A stretch of DNA of 64,000 bases from Bacteroidota bacterium (GTDB taxonomy: Bacteria; Bacteroidota; Bacteroidia; Chitinophagales; Chitinophagaceae), in the NCBI GenBank assembly GCA_018266555.1, contig JAFEAF010000014.1, positions 34,181 through 98,180 on the forward strand, read 5' to 3'. The notes under the pieces are model-generated. The model did not search any database. It saw only the letters and a list, made by a program, of their open reading frames with translations, and was not told the origin of the DNA. Position 1 is the stretch's first letter. The number at the start of each line of letters is the position of its first letter. Below are positions 18,359 through 27,314 of this stretch, piece after piece. Position numbers and translations under genes: made by a program.

Positions 18359-20014
18359 ATGGCTGATGTGATCTTAATGCCACGTCTGAGCGACACAATG
18401 ACTGAAGGTGTGATTGCCGAATGGCATAAAAAAATAGGCGATACGGTTAAAAAAGGTGATGTACTGGCTGAGATAGAAACTGATAAAGCCACTATGGAAT
18501 TGGAGAGTTATAAAGACGGTATATTATTACATATCGGAGTAAATAAAGGTGGTAAACTTCAGGTTAACGACCTGCTTGCAATTATTGGAACCAAAGGTGA
18601 AGATATCTCTGCTTTGATAAGCGGCAAGGGACAAACTTCAAGTTCCAATGCAAAAGAAGCAGATAAAAAACAAACATCATCAGGAAATAAACAGCAAATA
18701 GTTGCTGCGCCAAAAACTGAAACTGCTGCAATGGACTTATCGAAGATTGAAGAGGTGGTGCTGATGCCAAGGTTAAGTGATACAATGACCGAAGGTGTCA
18801 TTGCAGCATGGCATAAAAAAGTTGGAGATATTGTTAAAAAAGGTGAAGTACTTGCTGAAATAGAAACCGATAAAGCCACCATGGAACTGGAAAGCTATAA
18901 GAACGGAAAATTATTATATATCGGTGCTAAGAATGGTGAAAAAATTGAGGTGAATAATTTATTATGCATTATTGGTGAAGAAGGGAAAGTGGATATAAAT
19001 GCAATTGTGAAAGCAGCTAATTCCGGTACTCATGCAAGTCAGCCCAGTCAACCGTCACAAAGTGTTCAGGAATCAAAACAAGAAGAACTAAACACTCATC
19101 TCCAATCAGCCGGTTATCAACAAACCCTGGCTGAAAACGGGCGGTTGAAAGCCTCTCCCCTTGCAAAAAAATTAGCAAAAGAAAAAGGTATTGATCTCAA
19201 TAGATTGCATGGTTCCGGTGATGGTGGAAGAATTATAAAAGCGGATGTTGATAATTTTAAAACGACAGGAGCGATAGCTCAGGAGTTTGGAGTTAAGCCT
19301 TCCGCTGTTCCTCAGTTTGTGGCAACAGATAAAGAAGGTTTCACTGATATTCCAAATTCTCAGATGCGTGGTGTAATTGGGAAAAGACTTTCAGAAAGTA
19401 AATTTTCAGCGCCGCATTTTTATCTTACCATGGAGATCAATATGGATAATGCGATCTCCACAAGAACACAATTGAATGAAGTAAGCCCGGTGAAGATAAG
19501 TTTCAATGATATGGTGGTAAAAGCAGTTGCATTGGCATTGCGTCAGCATCCTGCAGTGAATGCATCATGGCTTGGCGATAAGATAAGACGTTATCATCAT
19601 ATTCATATCGGTATTGCAGTTGCCATTGAAGATGGATTAATCGTACCTGTGGTTCGTTTTGCCGATCACAAAACACTTCCGCAAATAGCTTCCGAGAGTA
19701 AAGAACTGAGCGGAAGAGCAAGGGCAAAAAAGTTACAACCTAATGAATTTACCGGAAATACATTCACCATTTCCAATCTTGGGATGATGGATATTGATGA
19801 ATTTACGGCGATCATCAATCCGCCTGACAGTTGCATCATGGCTGTTGGAAAAATTAAAGAGGTAGTGGTTAAAAAAGCTGAGGGATTAGGTGTAAGCAAT
19901 TTTATGAAAATCACCCTGAGTTGTGATCATCGCAGTGTGGACGGCGCAACCGCGGCTGCATTTTTACAAACTTTTAAAAAATACCTGGAAAACCCAGTGA
20001 TGATGTTGCTTTAA
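18359..20014 (+). CDS. aceF: Pyruvate dehydrogenase complex E2, dihydrolipoamide acetyltransferase
   Basis: Core subunit of the pyruvate dehydrogenase complex: it carries acetyl groups on lipoyl lysines and transfers them to CoA. Domains in order over 551 aa: lipoyl domain 1 (residues 1-78, lipoylated Lys in ETDKATMELES, Lys43), lipoyl domain 2 (about 128-206, the same ETDKATMELES motif), a Ser/Gln-rich linker, the E3-binding domain (about 268-302, RLKASPLAKKLAKEKGIDL and GSGDGGRI), and the catalytic domain ending with the active site SCDHRSVDGATAAAFL. The two lipoyl domains are near-duplicates. E1 and E3 genes are not nearby. A 2-oxoglutarate E2 is less likely because of the two lipoyl domains and N-terminal MPRLSDTMTEG. 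Confidence 0.93.
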   Translation: MADVILMPRLSDTMTEGVIAEWHKKIGDTVKKGDVLAEIETDKATMELESYKDGILLHIGVNKGGKLQVNDLLAIIGTKGEDISALISGKGQTSSSNAKEADKKQTSSGNKQQIVAAPKTETAAMDLSKIEEVVLMPRLSDTMTEGVIAAWHKKVGDIVKKGEVLAEIETDKATMELESYKNGKLLYIGAKNGEKIEVNNLLCIIGEEGKVDINAIVKAANSGTHASQPSQPSQSVQESKQEELNTHLQSAGYQQTLAENGRLKASPLAKKLAKEKGIDLNRLHGSGDGGRIIKADVDNFKTTGAIAQEFGVKPSAVPQFVATDKEGFTDIPNSQMRGVIGKRLSESKFSAPHFYLTMEINMDNAISTRTQLNEVSPVKISFNDMVVKAVALALRQHPAVNASWLGDKIRRYHHIHIGIAVAIEDGLIVPVVRFADHKTLPQIASESKELSGRARAKKLQPNEFTGNTFTISNLGMMDIDEFTAIINPPDSCIMAVGKIKEVVVKKAEGLGVSNFMKITLSCDHRSVDGATAAAFLQTFKKYLENPVMMLL

Positions 20015-20027
20015 GGAATCAGAGACC

Positions 20028-21866
20028 TTATTCCAATAACACTACTTTCCCATCCATCGTAGAAACAATCAGCCGTTTTCCATCAAGCACTTTCACAGTA
20101 TTGATCATGGAATTATCTATTTTATGTGCCCAGATAATTTTTTTCTGTATTGGATCAATGCAATACACTACTCCATTCCTTGTACCAAAGAAAACTTTTC
20201 CCTCTTTTTCTATTAGCATAGAAGGGACATGTTCATATCCAAAGCCGCAATTCATCTTCCAGGCTGTAGATTGTTTTTCCCGGCTTGTAGCATAAGCCAC
20301 AATGGTATCTGTCATCGTTTTTCCGTAAACCCATTTTCCATCCCCGGATATTCCGATAGATTCTCGAACGGTAGCGTCATTATTTCTCCATAAAGTTTTA
20401 CCATCTTGTACATCAATAGCAGTGATAAAACGATCCGGTGCTACTACATATACCACTCCATCATGAGCAACCGGTATACAGGCAGCTGGAGAAAAGTTGC
20501 GGACGGGAGATCCATTATTCCATTTCCATATTAAATCCCCGTTATTTTTATTCAAAGCATAAAGGTTCCGGTCCCAAGCTCCAAAAATTACTTTTCCTTC
20601 GTACAATAAAGGAGTGCTTACTACTGGGCCATCCAATCCATCAAAACTCCATTTCATTTTGCCAGATATAATATCCAGCGCATAAAAATGATGATCGCTT
20701 GCCCCGATATAAGCAATGTTATTCTCAATAACCGGACAGCCTAACACAGAAGCTCCACATTGAAATTTCCAAATCAGTTTTCCGTTTTTTGTACTCAGGC
20801 AATAAATTTTCCCATCCCCCGAACCAAAAATTATTTTTCCTTCAACAATGGCCGGGGAAGAAAAAATGGATCCGCCTGTTTGATACCTCCATTTTTCTTT
20901 CCCTGTCTTTAAAGAAACACAAAACATTCTACCATCCTGGTTTCCAACCATCACATCATCGCCCGAAACAGCCGGAGTGGAAATTACATTTGCTTCGGAA
21001 GTGTACTTCCAGGCTTCTTTTACATCCGTGTATTTTTCATTGACACTGTAATCAGGCCGAGGGAATTTTTTATCTAATGAATATTTTCTTGTTTCAATTT
21101 TTACTGTAGTCCAGGGTTTCATCGTTTCCACACCCGGTTTTCTTTCGGAAAAAATCATCGAATCCTTTGTTACGTCCACCAGATTATATCCGCCTATTTC
21201 TGCTTTTGCTCTCAGGTTTGAACGCCCCATCACTCCGGGAATATCTTCAAAATTCATAGCTTTATTCCTATGGCCATGCCCGCATAAAATGGCCCAGGTG
21301 TTATAATGCCGGAGCCTGTCAGTAATTTCGTACCAATTATCGAGGCTGTTATCAATAGGATAATGATTCAGGAAAATAAGTGGTTGTTCAGGTTTGAAGT
21401 TCTTCAATTCGTTATCCAGCCAGTTAATAGCACTGCGGGGTAGATGTCCATCGCTCATCCGGACATAAGGGCCGGAGGCGCAACCTAAAAAACGAATACC
21501 ATCATATTCAAAACTGAATTTATCATCTCCGAACACTTTACCAAAACTCACTCCCCCGCTTTCGCTCCATCCGGCATCATGATTTCCCGGAATAATGTAG
21601 TATTTCATTTTAAACCCATCTAACATTGATTTTGCATTTTTTAATTGTTCATCCGTACCAAGCTCTGTAATGTCACCCGTGATCACAACAAAAGCAATAT
21701 CTTTCATGGAATTGACGTCAGCAATAGACCGCTTCAAATCTTCTTCAGCTTTACCATCCGGGGAGCCAATATGGATATCAGATAAAAATGCAAACCGGAA
21801 CGGATGAAATTGGGCATTTACAGAAACAGTAATTATGACCCATAAAATAAATAATATCTTTTTCAT
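20028..21866 (-). CDS. Secreted metallophosphoesterase fused to a PQQ-like beta-propeller
   Basis: 612 aa with signal peptide (MKKILFILWVIITVSVNAQ). The N-terminal calcineurin-like phosphoesterase domain (about residues 22-240) has all metal motifs: FLSDIHIG (DxH), VVITGDITE (GD), IIPGNHDAGW (GNHD), FLNHYPI and LCGHGHRNKA (GHxH). The C-terminal part (about 295-612) consists of PQQ/BamB-type blades, each with a pattern such as GRMFCVSLKTGKEKWRYQTG, GKIYCLSTKNGKLIWKFQCG and HHFYALDIISGKMKWSFDG. Such propellers bind ligands or proteins and need not bind PQQ. The role of the fusion is unknown; a secreted phosphodiesterase or nucleotidase is one possibility. It is convergent with the E2 gene, 13 bases apart. 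Confidence 0.88.
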   Translation of the reverse strand: MKKILFILWVIITVSVNAQFHPFRFAFLSDIHIGSPDGKAEEDLKRSIADVNSMKDIAFVVITGDITELGTDEQLKNAKSMLDGFKMKYYIIPGNHDAGWSESGGVSFGKVFGDDKFSFEYDGIRFLGCASGPYVRMSDGHLPRSAINWLDNELKNFKPEQPLIFLNHYPIDNSLDNWYEITDRLRHYNTWAILCGHGHRNKAMNFEDIPGVMGRSNLRAKAEIGGYNLVDVTKDSMIFSERKPGVETMKPWTTVKIETRKYSLDKKFPRPDYSVNEKYTDVKEAWKYTSEANVISTPAVSGDDVMVGNQDGRMFCVSLKTGKEKWRYQTGGSIFSSPAIVEGKIIFGSGDGKIYCLSTKNGKLIWKFQCGASVLGCPVIENNIAYIGASDHHFYALDIISGKMKWSFDGLDGPVVSTPLLYEGKVIFGAWDRNLYALNKNNGDLIWKWNNGSPVRNFSPAACIPVAHDGVVYVVAPDRFITAIDVQDGKTLWRNNDATVRESIGISGDGKWVYGKTMTDTIVAYATSREKQSTAWKMNCGFGYEHVPSMLIEKEGKVFFGTRNGVVYCIDPIQKKIIWAHKIDNSMINTVKVLDGKRLIVSTMDGKVVLLE

Positions 21867-21972
21867 CCAGGCAAGTTACTAACCCAATTTCTGATATCTC
21901 CAAAATCCAAGGCGAATCAAAAAAAAAAATTGCTTCACGCCATTTTATATCTTCTTTATTAATCAAATGGAA

Positions 21973-21980
21973 TAAATTTG
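21973..21980 (+). promoter_or_regulatory. -7 promoter box for the DUF5723 gene
   Basis: TAAATTTG, a perfect TAnnTTTG match, 67 bases before the ATG at 22048. Confidence 0.4.
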
Positions 21981-22047
21981 TAGATGAAATTTGCATAAGC
22001 TTACATTCAGCCCAATTTTATCAACCCGGTTTTTTTGAAAGTCTATT

Positions 22048-23511
22048 ATGAGAGTGTACAGGAATTATTTGATAGCAGGAGTTTTATTGTTATCTGCTCC
22101 ATCGGTATGGTCGCAGAATTACCAGGCTATTCACGGGTCATCGTATGCAGGCAGCCTGGGCCCGGCTAATAATCCTGCCTCCATTGTATATGTACCCTAT
22201 AATTGGGATGTTACTTTATTTGCCGTGCAATCGAAAGAAGCAACGAATGCAATAAAAATTAAGAACTATTCTTTATTGTTTGGAAAGGTTAAGAATGCGG
22301 AAATACAATTTCTGAATGGCAATAAAAAAAGATTTGCATATTCCGATCAAAATATCCGCCTGCTGAATGCCCGCATTGCTATCACTCCAAAATCTACCGT
22401 GGCTTTCGGAGTGAATATTCGGGGCTATGAATTTTTACAATCCGGTAAGTATGCCTGGAATGACAGTATGACAAACGTTCGTGATTTTGCTGATGCCAAT
22501 GTTTCCAATACTCCTCTCACGGCAAATGCCATGGGCGCAACCTGGGCGGAAGTGTACGGCACGTATGCGCAAACCATCAAAGATGATGGCAACAATATTC
22601 TCAATGCCGGAATTACCTTTAAAGCTGTACGTGGATTAGCCGGTGCCTACGCTCATGCACAGGGAATAGAATACCTGCCCAATGCTTCAAATAATGGCAT
22701 TGGATATTTGTTGGATGGAGGCAGCCTTCAATATGGATATTCATCAAACCTGGATGATGTAAATAATAATTCCAATGTCAGGAATAACATTAAAAATTTT
22801 ATGAGAAGAACATTCTCCAGTGTAAGTTTTGATGCCGGCATTGAATATATAGTTCGTTCAGGAACGGATAACGATTACGACTATGGTACCAAAATCGGTA
22901 TTTCTTTGATGGATATTGGCCGGGTACATTTCAGATACGGCGACAAGAGCCGGTTTGCGACCGCAGGAAAAAGCAATGTTACCGATTCGCTGCTTCAAAA
23001 TAAATTTGGGAATATCAATTCCTTCAATGATTTTAATGACAGCCTGGCCAGTATTGCCAATACCATTTCAGTACCCGGCGGAGATTTTTTTATTTCGCAG
23101 CCTGCCCGTTTTATCCTAAATGTGGATCGGCATCTTTCGGACAATTTTTTTCTGAATGGAGAACTGACTATTCCGGTTTTACCGGCAGCAGTAAAAAATA
23201 AATTATACCTGAAACAAATGAACCTGCTTGCCATAACTCCAAGATGGGAGAACAGGAAATTTGGTGCATACCTGCCTGTGCAATTCAACCAGGCGAAGCA
23301 ATTCTGGATCGGTGCTGCATTCAAAGCAGGACCTTTATTATTCGGAGTACATAACATAGGGAATCTCTTTTTAAAAAATTCGACTCAAAATGGTGGATTT
23401 TATCTTGCTGTAACAATTCGTCCCGGTTCCGCAACGGATAAATCTTCTACATATGACAGTGAAAAGATGAATCGCCGGGAAAGAAAAAAACTGGATTGCC
23501 CACGACTCTGA
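22048..23511 (+). CDS. DUF5723-like outer-membrane/envelope protein
   Basis: 487 aa, signal peptide MRVYRNYLIAGVLLLSAPSVWSQ. The mature start, YAGSLGPANNPASIVYVPYN, has the NPA(S) motif typical of Bacteroidota barrel proteins of the DUF5723/PorV-like type, and the rest alternates short amphipathic beta strands with Asn/Asp-rich loops (for example WDVTLFAVQSKE and RFILNVDRHLSDNFFLNGEL), as expected of an outer-membrane beta-barrel. It ends with a basic tail (MNRRERKKLDCPRL) instead of the usual aromatic residue. No operon partner is evident. Function unknown. Confidence 0.7.
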   Translation: MRVYRNYLIAGVLLLSAPSVWSQNYQAIHGSSYAGSLGPANNPASIVYVPYNWDVTLFAVQSKEATNAIKIKNYSLLFGKVKNAEIQFLNGNKKRFAYSDQNIRLLNARIAITPKSTVAFGVNIRGYEFLQSGKYAWNDSMTNVRDFADANVSNTPLTANAMGATWAEVYGTYAQTIKDDGNNILNAGITFKAVRGLAGAYAHAQGIEYLPNASNNGIGYLLDGGSLQYGYSSNLDDVNNNSNVRNNIKNFMRRTFSSVSFDAGIEYIVRSGTDNDYDYGTKIGISLMDIGRVHFRYGDKSRFATAGKSNVTDSLLQNKFGNINSFNDFNDSLASIANTISVPGGDFFISQPARFILNVDRHLSDNFFLNGELTIPVLPAAVKNKLYLKQMNLLAITPRWENRKFGAYLPVQFNQAKQFWIGAAFKAGPLLFGVHNIGNLFLKNSTQNGGFYLAVTIRPGSATDKSSTYDSEKMNRRERKKLDCPRL

Positions 23512-23618
23512 TCTTCGTTAATAAATTTATCAGCAATAGCTGCAGTATATTTTATTATGTAATTTATATTCAAAAAACTGTTTTATCTCATTAAAAAAAT
23601 CATCAATAGCTTTACCTC

Positions 23619-23987
23619 ATGAATGAAAAAAAGAAAACAGTTGTGCTCGGAGCGTCTGATAATCCTTCCCGTTACAGCTATCTCGCAATAAATCGTTTGA
23701 GAAATTATGGTCACCCTGTAATTGCCATAGGAAGAAAAAAAACACAGGTAGCCGACGTGCCGGTGACTAACGATAAAGTTCCTGATACTAATATTGACAC
23801 CGTAACGCTTTATCTCAATCCATTACATCAGCAAGAATATTATGATTACATCTTATCATTAAAACCCAAAAGAATCATCTTCAATCCCGGCGCTGAAAAT
23901 GAAGAGCTGTATGATCTTGCAAAAAAGAACGGCATTCAACCTGTGGAGGCCTGCACATTGGTTTTATTGAGCACCGGTCAGTATTGA
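23619..23987 (+). CDS. CoA-binding domain protein (YccU-like)
   Basis: 122 aa, a single Rossmann-fold CoA-binding domain: TVVLGASDNPSRYSYLAINR (glycine-rich nucleotide loop), GHPVIAIGRKK, then KPKRIIFNPGAENEELYDLA and PVEACTLVLLSTGQY, matching the small stand-alone CoA_binding_2 proteins. These bind CoA or acyl-CoA in vitro but their role is unclear. The element TAGCTTTA at 23607-23614 is a near-match to the -7 box directly upstream of the ATG. Confidence 0.9.
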   Translation: MNEKKKTVVLGASDNPSRYSYLAINRLRNYGHPVIAIGRKKTQVADVPVTNDKVPDTNIDTVTLYLNPLHQQEYYDYILSLKPKRIIFNPGAENEELYDLAKKNGIQPVEACTLVLLSTGQY

Positions 23988-24198
23988 TTTACTCTTAGCT
24001 ACTCGGAGTTTTACGAGTTAACGCATCTATTGTTTACTATACGGGCAAAGTATTACTCCTTAAATTCAAAGGAATAAATAAAACTTACTTGTATTTGCTG
24101 AAGTTTTTCACAAATCTTGTATTCCCGTCCTCGCTGAAAACTGCAGAAGATAAAATCGGCTGCTACTGTTACCCTATTTAAAAAACAATATCCCGTTT

Positions 24199-24711
24199 AT
24201 GAAAAACTCAGGTACTGCCGTACTCTGTTTGTGTTTTGTAATGTCTGCTTTTATTACCCGTGGGCAAAATCAAAAGATCCCGCTGAATGAGCCGGATTAC
24301 AACAAACCAAGAGTCTTCCAAAATTTGCCCGACAGCATTTTATTAGATGCTGCCACTGTTTCTGATCTTTTTAATTTATCCAAAGGGCAAACCATTACTC
24401 CTGAATCTTTCAATCGTTCCGGTACCGCCGTTTTTCAATTACGTGGTGAAGTAGTTTCCAAAAGTGAAAACACCCCGTCAAATATACTGGCCCGTTCTGC
24501 CGGTGTGGCTGCTATCAGTAGCTTGATACTAAAACTGACGGAATATAATGGAGCGAACTTCACCATTTCAAAAATCAAGAACCCGGATGGGACTGTTCGA
24601 TACACCGGGAGGATTATCAATTTTAAAAGTGGTGATCTTTTCGTGCTGCAGAATAATAATGGGAAATTGATGTTGGTAAAAAAAGATTATTACGCACTGG
24701 TAAATGAATAA
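24199..24711 (+). CDS. Secreted hypothetical protein upstream of the zinc protease
   Basis: 170 aa; I do not recognise a family. There is a signal peptide (about residues 1-22, ending FITRGQ), then an Asn/Pro-rich stretch and a compact domain (about 40-170) whose middle, GTAVFQLRGEVVSKSENTPS, and end, GDLFVLQNNNGKLMLVKKDY, look beta-rich. It precedes the metalloprotease gene by 51 bases on the same strand, and both are exported, so a role as inhibitor, chaperone or co-factor of the protease is possible but only inferred from position. Confidence 0.65.
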   Translation: MKNSGTAVLCLCFVMSAFITRGQNQKIPLNEPDYNKPRVFQNLPDSILLDAATVSDLFNLSKGQTITPESFNRSGTAVFQLRGEVVSKSENTPSNILARSAGVAAISSLILKLTEYNGANFTISKIKNPDGTVRYTGRIINFKSGDLFVLQNNNGKLMLVKKDYYALVNE

Positions 24712-24762
24712 TGATATCCGATAAGTTGAAAGCCCGTTTTTAATCCCGTACCCTATGCCCTA

Positions 24763-26391
24763 ATGAAAAACATTTTTAAAATCCGCCTTGTAATGAAAAA
24801 CCTGATCCGATCTGTCCAGATGCTGTTGCTTCTGACCAGCGCCATACTCGCAAAGACACAAGTGCCTGTTCTGAACAGTTTTCCCTCAGCCACTGCAGTA
24901 ATTTTTCTCGACTTTGATGGTCAAACTGTTGATAATACAAGCTGGAATACAAGTGGCCCTATTTATTGCAATCCTTCAGGATTAACTAACAGCCAGGTCA
25001 CAGAAATTTTTAACCGGGTGTCTGAAGATTATCGCCCATTTAATATAAATATCACAACAGATTCAACCGTTTACTGGGCAGCTCCTGCAGCAATGCGAAT
25101 GAGAGTGATCCTCACTGTTTCTTCATCCTGGTACGGGTCTGCGGGTGGTGTTTCTTTTGTAGGTTCTTTTACCTGGGGGGATAATACTCCTGCATTTGTT
25201 TTCACTGCACTACTAAATTATAATTCAAAAAATATTGCCGAAGCTACTTCTCATGAAGTGGGACATACATTGGGTCTTTATCACCAGGCATTGTATGACA
25301 CTAACTGCAATAAAATTTCTGATTACAATTCCGGAAAAGGTACCGGCGAAATAGCCTGGGCGCCGATTATGGGTGTAGGCTATTCGAAAAACTTTACACT
25401 ATGGAATAACGGGCCCAATTCCTTTGGTTGCACTAATTATCAAAGCGATCTGGATGTGATCACATCTGTTAACGGTTTTACTTACAGAGACGATGATCAC
25501 AGTGGAAGTTTTGCTGATGCTGCCATTACCAGCTTCACAAACAATCAATTCAATGTAAATGGAATCATTGAACGAAACACTGACCAGGATATGTTTCAAT
25601 TCAGCATTCCTTCTTTTGGTGAGTTTACTTTGAATGCTATACCTTACAATGTAGGGACAGGCGATGCGGGTTCCGATCTGGACATACAGGTTTCATTATA
25701 TGATTATACACAAAAACTGATAAATATTTATAATCCCAGCACTCTACTTAGCTCTGTTATTGATACCTCTCTCAGTGCAGGTATTTATTATTTGAAAATA
25801 GAAGGAAAAGGAAATATTTATGCACCAAACTATGCCAGCCTTGGTTCTTATTCACTAAATGGTGGCTTTGTTGCGAATGCACCATTGGCTTTAAGAAAAT
25901 TGGAATTGCACGGAACAGTGAATAATGATAAGCATGAATTAAACTGGCTGATTGATGCAGATGAAAAAGTGGTAACTCAAATATTAGAAATATCAACAGA
26001 CGGTATTCACTTCTCTTCATTGGTTCAACCGGGAAATTCGGTAAGAAGTTACAATTATATACCTACTGCTGATGGTACCATTCAATACCGGCTGAACGTA
26101 AGTTTTGATAACGGTCGTCAGTATTATTCCAACGTAGTTGCCTTGAAACAAAATTCAATGATACAAAGACCCCGGCTGGCAGGCAACCTGATAATCTCAG
26201 GCATCATTACCGTGAACAGCCCCGGGAATTTTACTTATATGATTTTTGACCTTAATGGAAAAACAACTCATAAAGGACTGCTCACGAATGGAGCCAATAC
26301 AATCAACTCCCAGGGACTTAAAAACGGAATGTATATAATCCGGTTTGCAAATATGAATCAACAATGGACTGATAAATTTGTAGTTCAATAA
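24763..26391 (+). CDS. Secreted zinc metalloprotease with T9SS C-terminal sorting domain
   Basis: 542 aa. The N-terminus has a signal peptide (ends near SAILAKTQ); the in-frame ATG at 24793 is an alternative start with a more ordinary n-region. The catalytic core (about residues 30-240) has the metzincin zinc motif ATSHEVGHTLGLYHQ (HExxHxxGxxH), with a downstream Met-turn candidate in APIMGVGYSKN. After it come a pre-peptidase-like beta domain (about 270-375, RNTDQDMFQFSIPSFGEFTL) and a C-terminal type IX sorting domain (NLIISGIITVNSPGNFTYMI, then GLKNGMYIIRFANMNQQWTD and KFVVQ). The protein is predicted to be secreted to or anchored on the cell surface by T9SS, whose PorT component is encoded 2.5 kb downstream. 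Confidence 0.88.
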   Translation: MKNIFKIRLVMKNLIRSVQMLLLLTSAILAKTQVPVLNSFPSATAVIFLDFDGQTVDNTSWNTSGPIYCNPSGLTNSQVTEIFNRVSEDYRPFNINITTDSTVYWAAPAAMRMRVILTVSSSWYGSAGGVSFVGSFTWGDNTPAFVFTALLNYNSKNIAEATSHEVGHTLGLYHQALYDTNCNKISDYNSGKGTGEIAWAPIMGVGYSKNFTLWNNGPNSFGCTNYQSDLDVITSVNGFTYRDDDHSGSFADAAITSFTNNQFNVNGIIERNTDQDMFQFSIPSFGEFTLNAIPYNVGTGDAGSDLDIQVSLYDYTQKLINIYNPSTLLSSVIDTSLSAGIYYLKIEGKGNIYAPNYASLGSYSLNGGFVANAPLALRKLELHGTVNNDKHELNWLIDADEKVVTQILEISTDGIHFSSLVQPGNSVRSYNYIPTADGTIQYRLNVSFDNGRQYYSNVVALKQNSMIQRPRLAGNLIISGIITVNSPGNFTYMIFDLNGKTTHKGLLTNGANTINSQGLKNGMYIIRFANMNQQWTDKFVVQ

Positions 26392-26431
26392 ATCATTTCC
26401 TGTCGTCATAACAGGAGATTAATCCGAGCCC

Positions 26432-26463
26432 TTTTGAAAATAGGAGGTTTTTCGATAATTTCG
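26432..26463 (+). promoter_or_regulatory. Promoter of the YkuK-like gene, embedded in a terminator hairpin
   Basis: TTTTG (26432-26436), 19 bases, then TAATTTCG (26456-26463), i.e. a -33 and a near-perfect -7 at ideal spacing. The -7 box lies in the loop/3' arm of the hairpin described next. The predicted start of transcription is within about 10 bases of the ATG. Confidence 0.5.
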
Positions 26464-26477
26464 GAAAACCTCTTTTT
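26444..26477 (+). terminator. Intrinsic terminator of the metalloprotease gene
   Basis: Arms GAGGTTTT (26444-26451) and AAAACCTC (26465-26472) enclose a TCGATAATTTCGG loop and are followed by TTTTT (26473-26477). The next start codon, ATG at 26478, abuts the T-run directly. Confidence 0.8.
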
Positions 26478-26951
26478 ATGCGTTGGAGAAAATTTAATGG
26501 CGACCCGATTGAAATTCCCATTATCCAGGCAGTAGAGAATGCGATCAAACGGGAAACGGAAAAGGGATTCCGGTTAAAGGTTTGCATTGGCACTGACTCA
26601 CAGGTAAAAGGACAGGAAACCGAATTTGCTACTGTTATTGTATTCCTGAGAGAGGGTCATGGAGGGTTTATGTTTATTCATAATGAAAAAACACGCCAGC
26701 AATTCACTATCAAAGAAAGAATGCTGATAGAAGTGGCCAAAAGTATTGAGATCGCATATGATCTCTGTCACCTGTTCACGGTTTATGATATAGACATGGA
26801 AGTACATGCAGACATCAATACCAACCCGCATTTCAAAAGTAATGATGCTTTAAAAGAAGCTATGGGCTACATCCTCGGTATGGGATTTGCTTTCAAAGCA
26901 AAACCCGAAGCATTTGCCAGCAGCAGTTGCGCTAATAAAGTAGTGAATTAA
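26478..26951 (+). CDS. YkuK/DUF458-family RNase H-like protein
   Basis: 157 aa. The segment KVCIGTDSQVKGQETEFATV, with an acidic residue after a beta strand, then VYDIDMEVHADINTNPHFKS and GYILGMGFAFKAKPEAFASS, matches the ribonuclease H-like YkuK family. The two Asp residues (GTDSQ and HADIN) are the candidate metal ligands. No member has a known function that I can name. The ATG at 26478 is directly preceded by the T-run of a terminator; MRWRKFNGDPIEIPI looks like a true N-terminus, and no later start keeps the first strand. Confidence 0.8.
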   Translation: MRWRKFNGDPIEIPIIQAVENAIKRETEKGFRLKVCIGTDSQVKGQETEFATVIVFLREGHGGFMFIHNEKTRQQFTIKERMLIEVAKSIEIAYDLCHLFTVYDIDMEVHADINTNPHFKSNDALKEAMGYILGMGFAFKAKPEAFASSSCANKVVN

Positions 26952-27040
26952 TCTTACGTTTATTTCTTTTCGGAAATCTCCTGTAGAGGAGTGAAATTTA
27001 AAAAATTTGAATACCCCGGTTCCGGAAATATGAGAAAGTT

Positions 27041-27259
27041 TTAACGGGTTATAACTTCTGAACTATATTTAGTTGGAGTGGGTGAAGAAACCTGTACAAT
27101 CTTTTGAGGAATTCCCGGTGTATTACTTTCAGAAGAAAAAATCTGCTGTATGGAAAATTGTTGCAATTTTTTACTATCCTCATGTGCAAATGAAAAAGTA
27201 ATCAGTACCAGTACGAATAGAACAATAACCAGGTTCCGGTCGGATAAATATTTCCTCAT
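27041..27259 (-). CDS. Small exported or membrane-anchored protein, unknown
   Basis: 72 aa. A basic start (MRKYLSDR) precedes a strong hydrophobic stretch (residues 9-24, NLVIVLFVLVLITFSF) and AHED, which is either a signal peptide or a membrane anchor; the rest is Ser/Pro/Thr-rich. It lies upstream-to-downstream behind engB on the same strand with 55 bases between. The clear n-h-c pattern supports a real gene; no family is recognised. Confidence 0.5.
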   Translation of the reverse strand: MRKYLSDRNLVIVLFVLVLITFSFAHEDSKKLQQFSIQQIFSSESNTPGIPQKIVQVSSPTPTKYSSEVITR

Positions 27260-27314
27260 AGTTGGATTGATATTGGGTGCAATTTAAAATAATATTTTTA
27301 AATAGAGTACTTCT

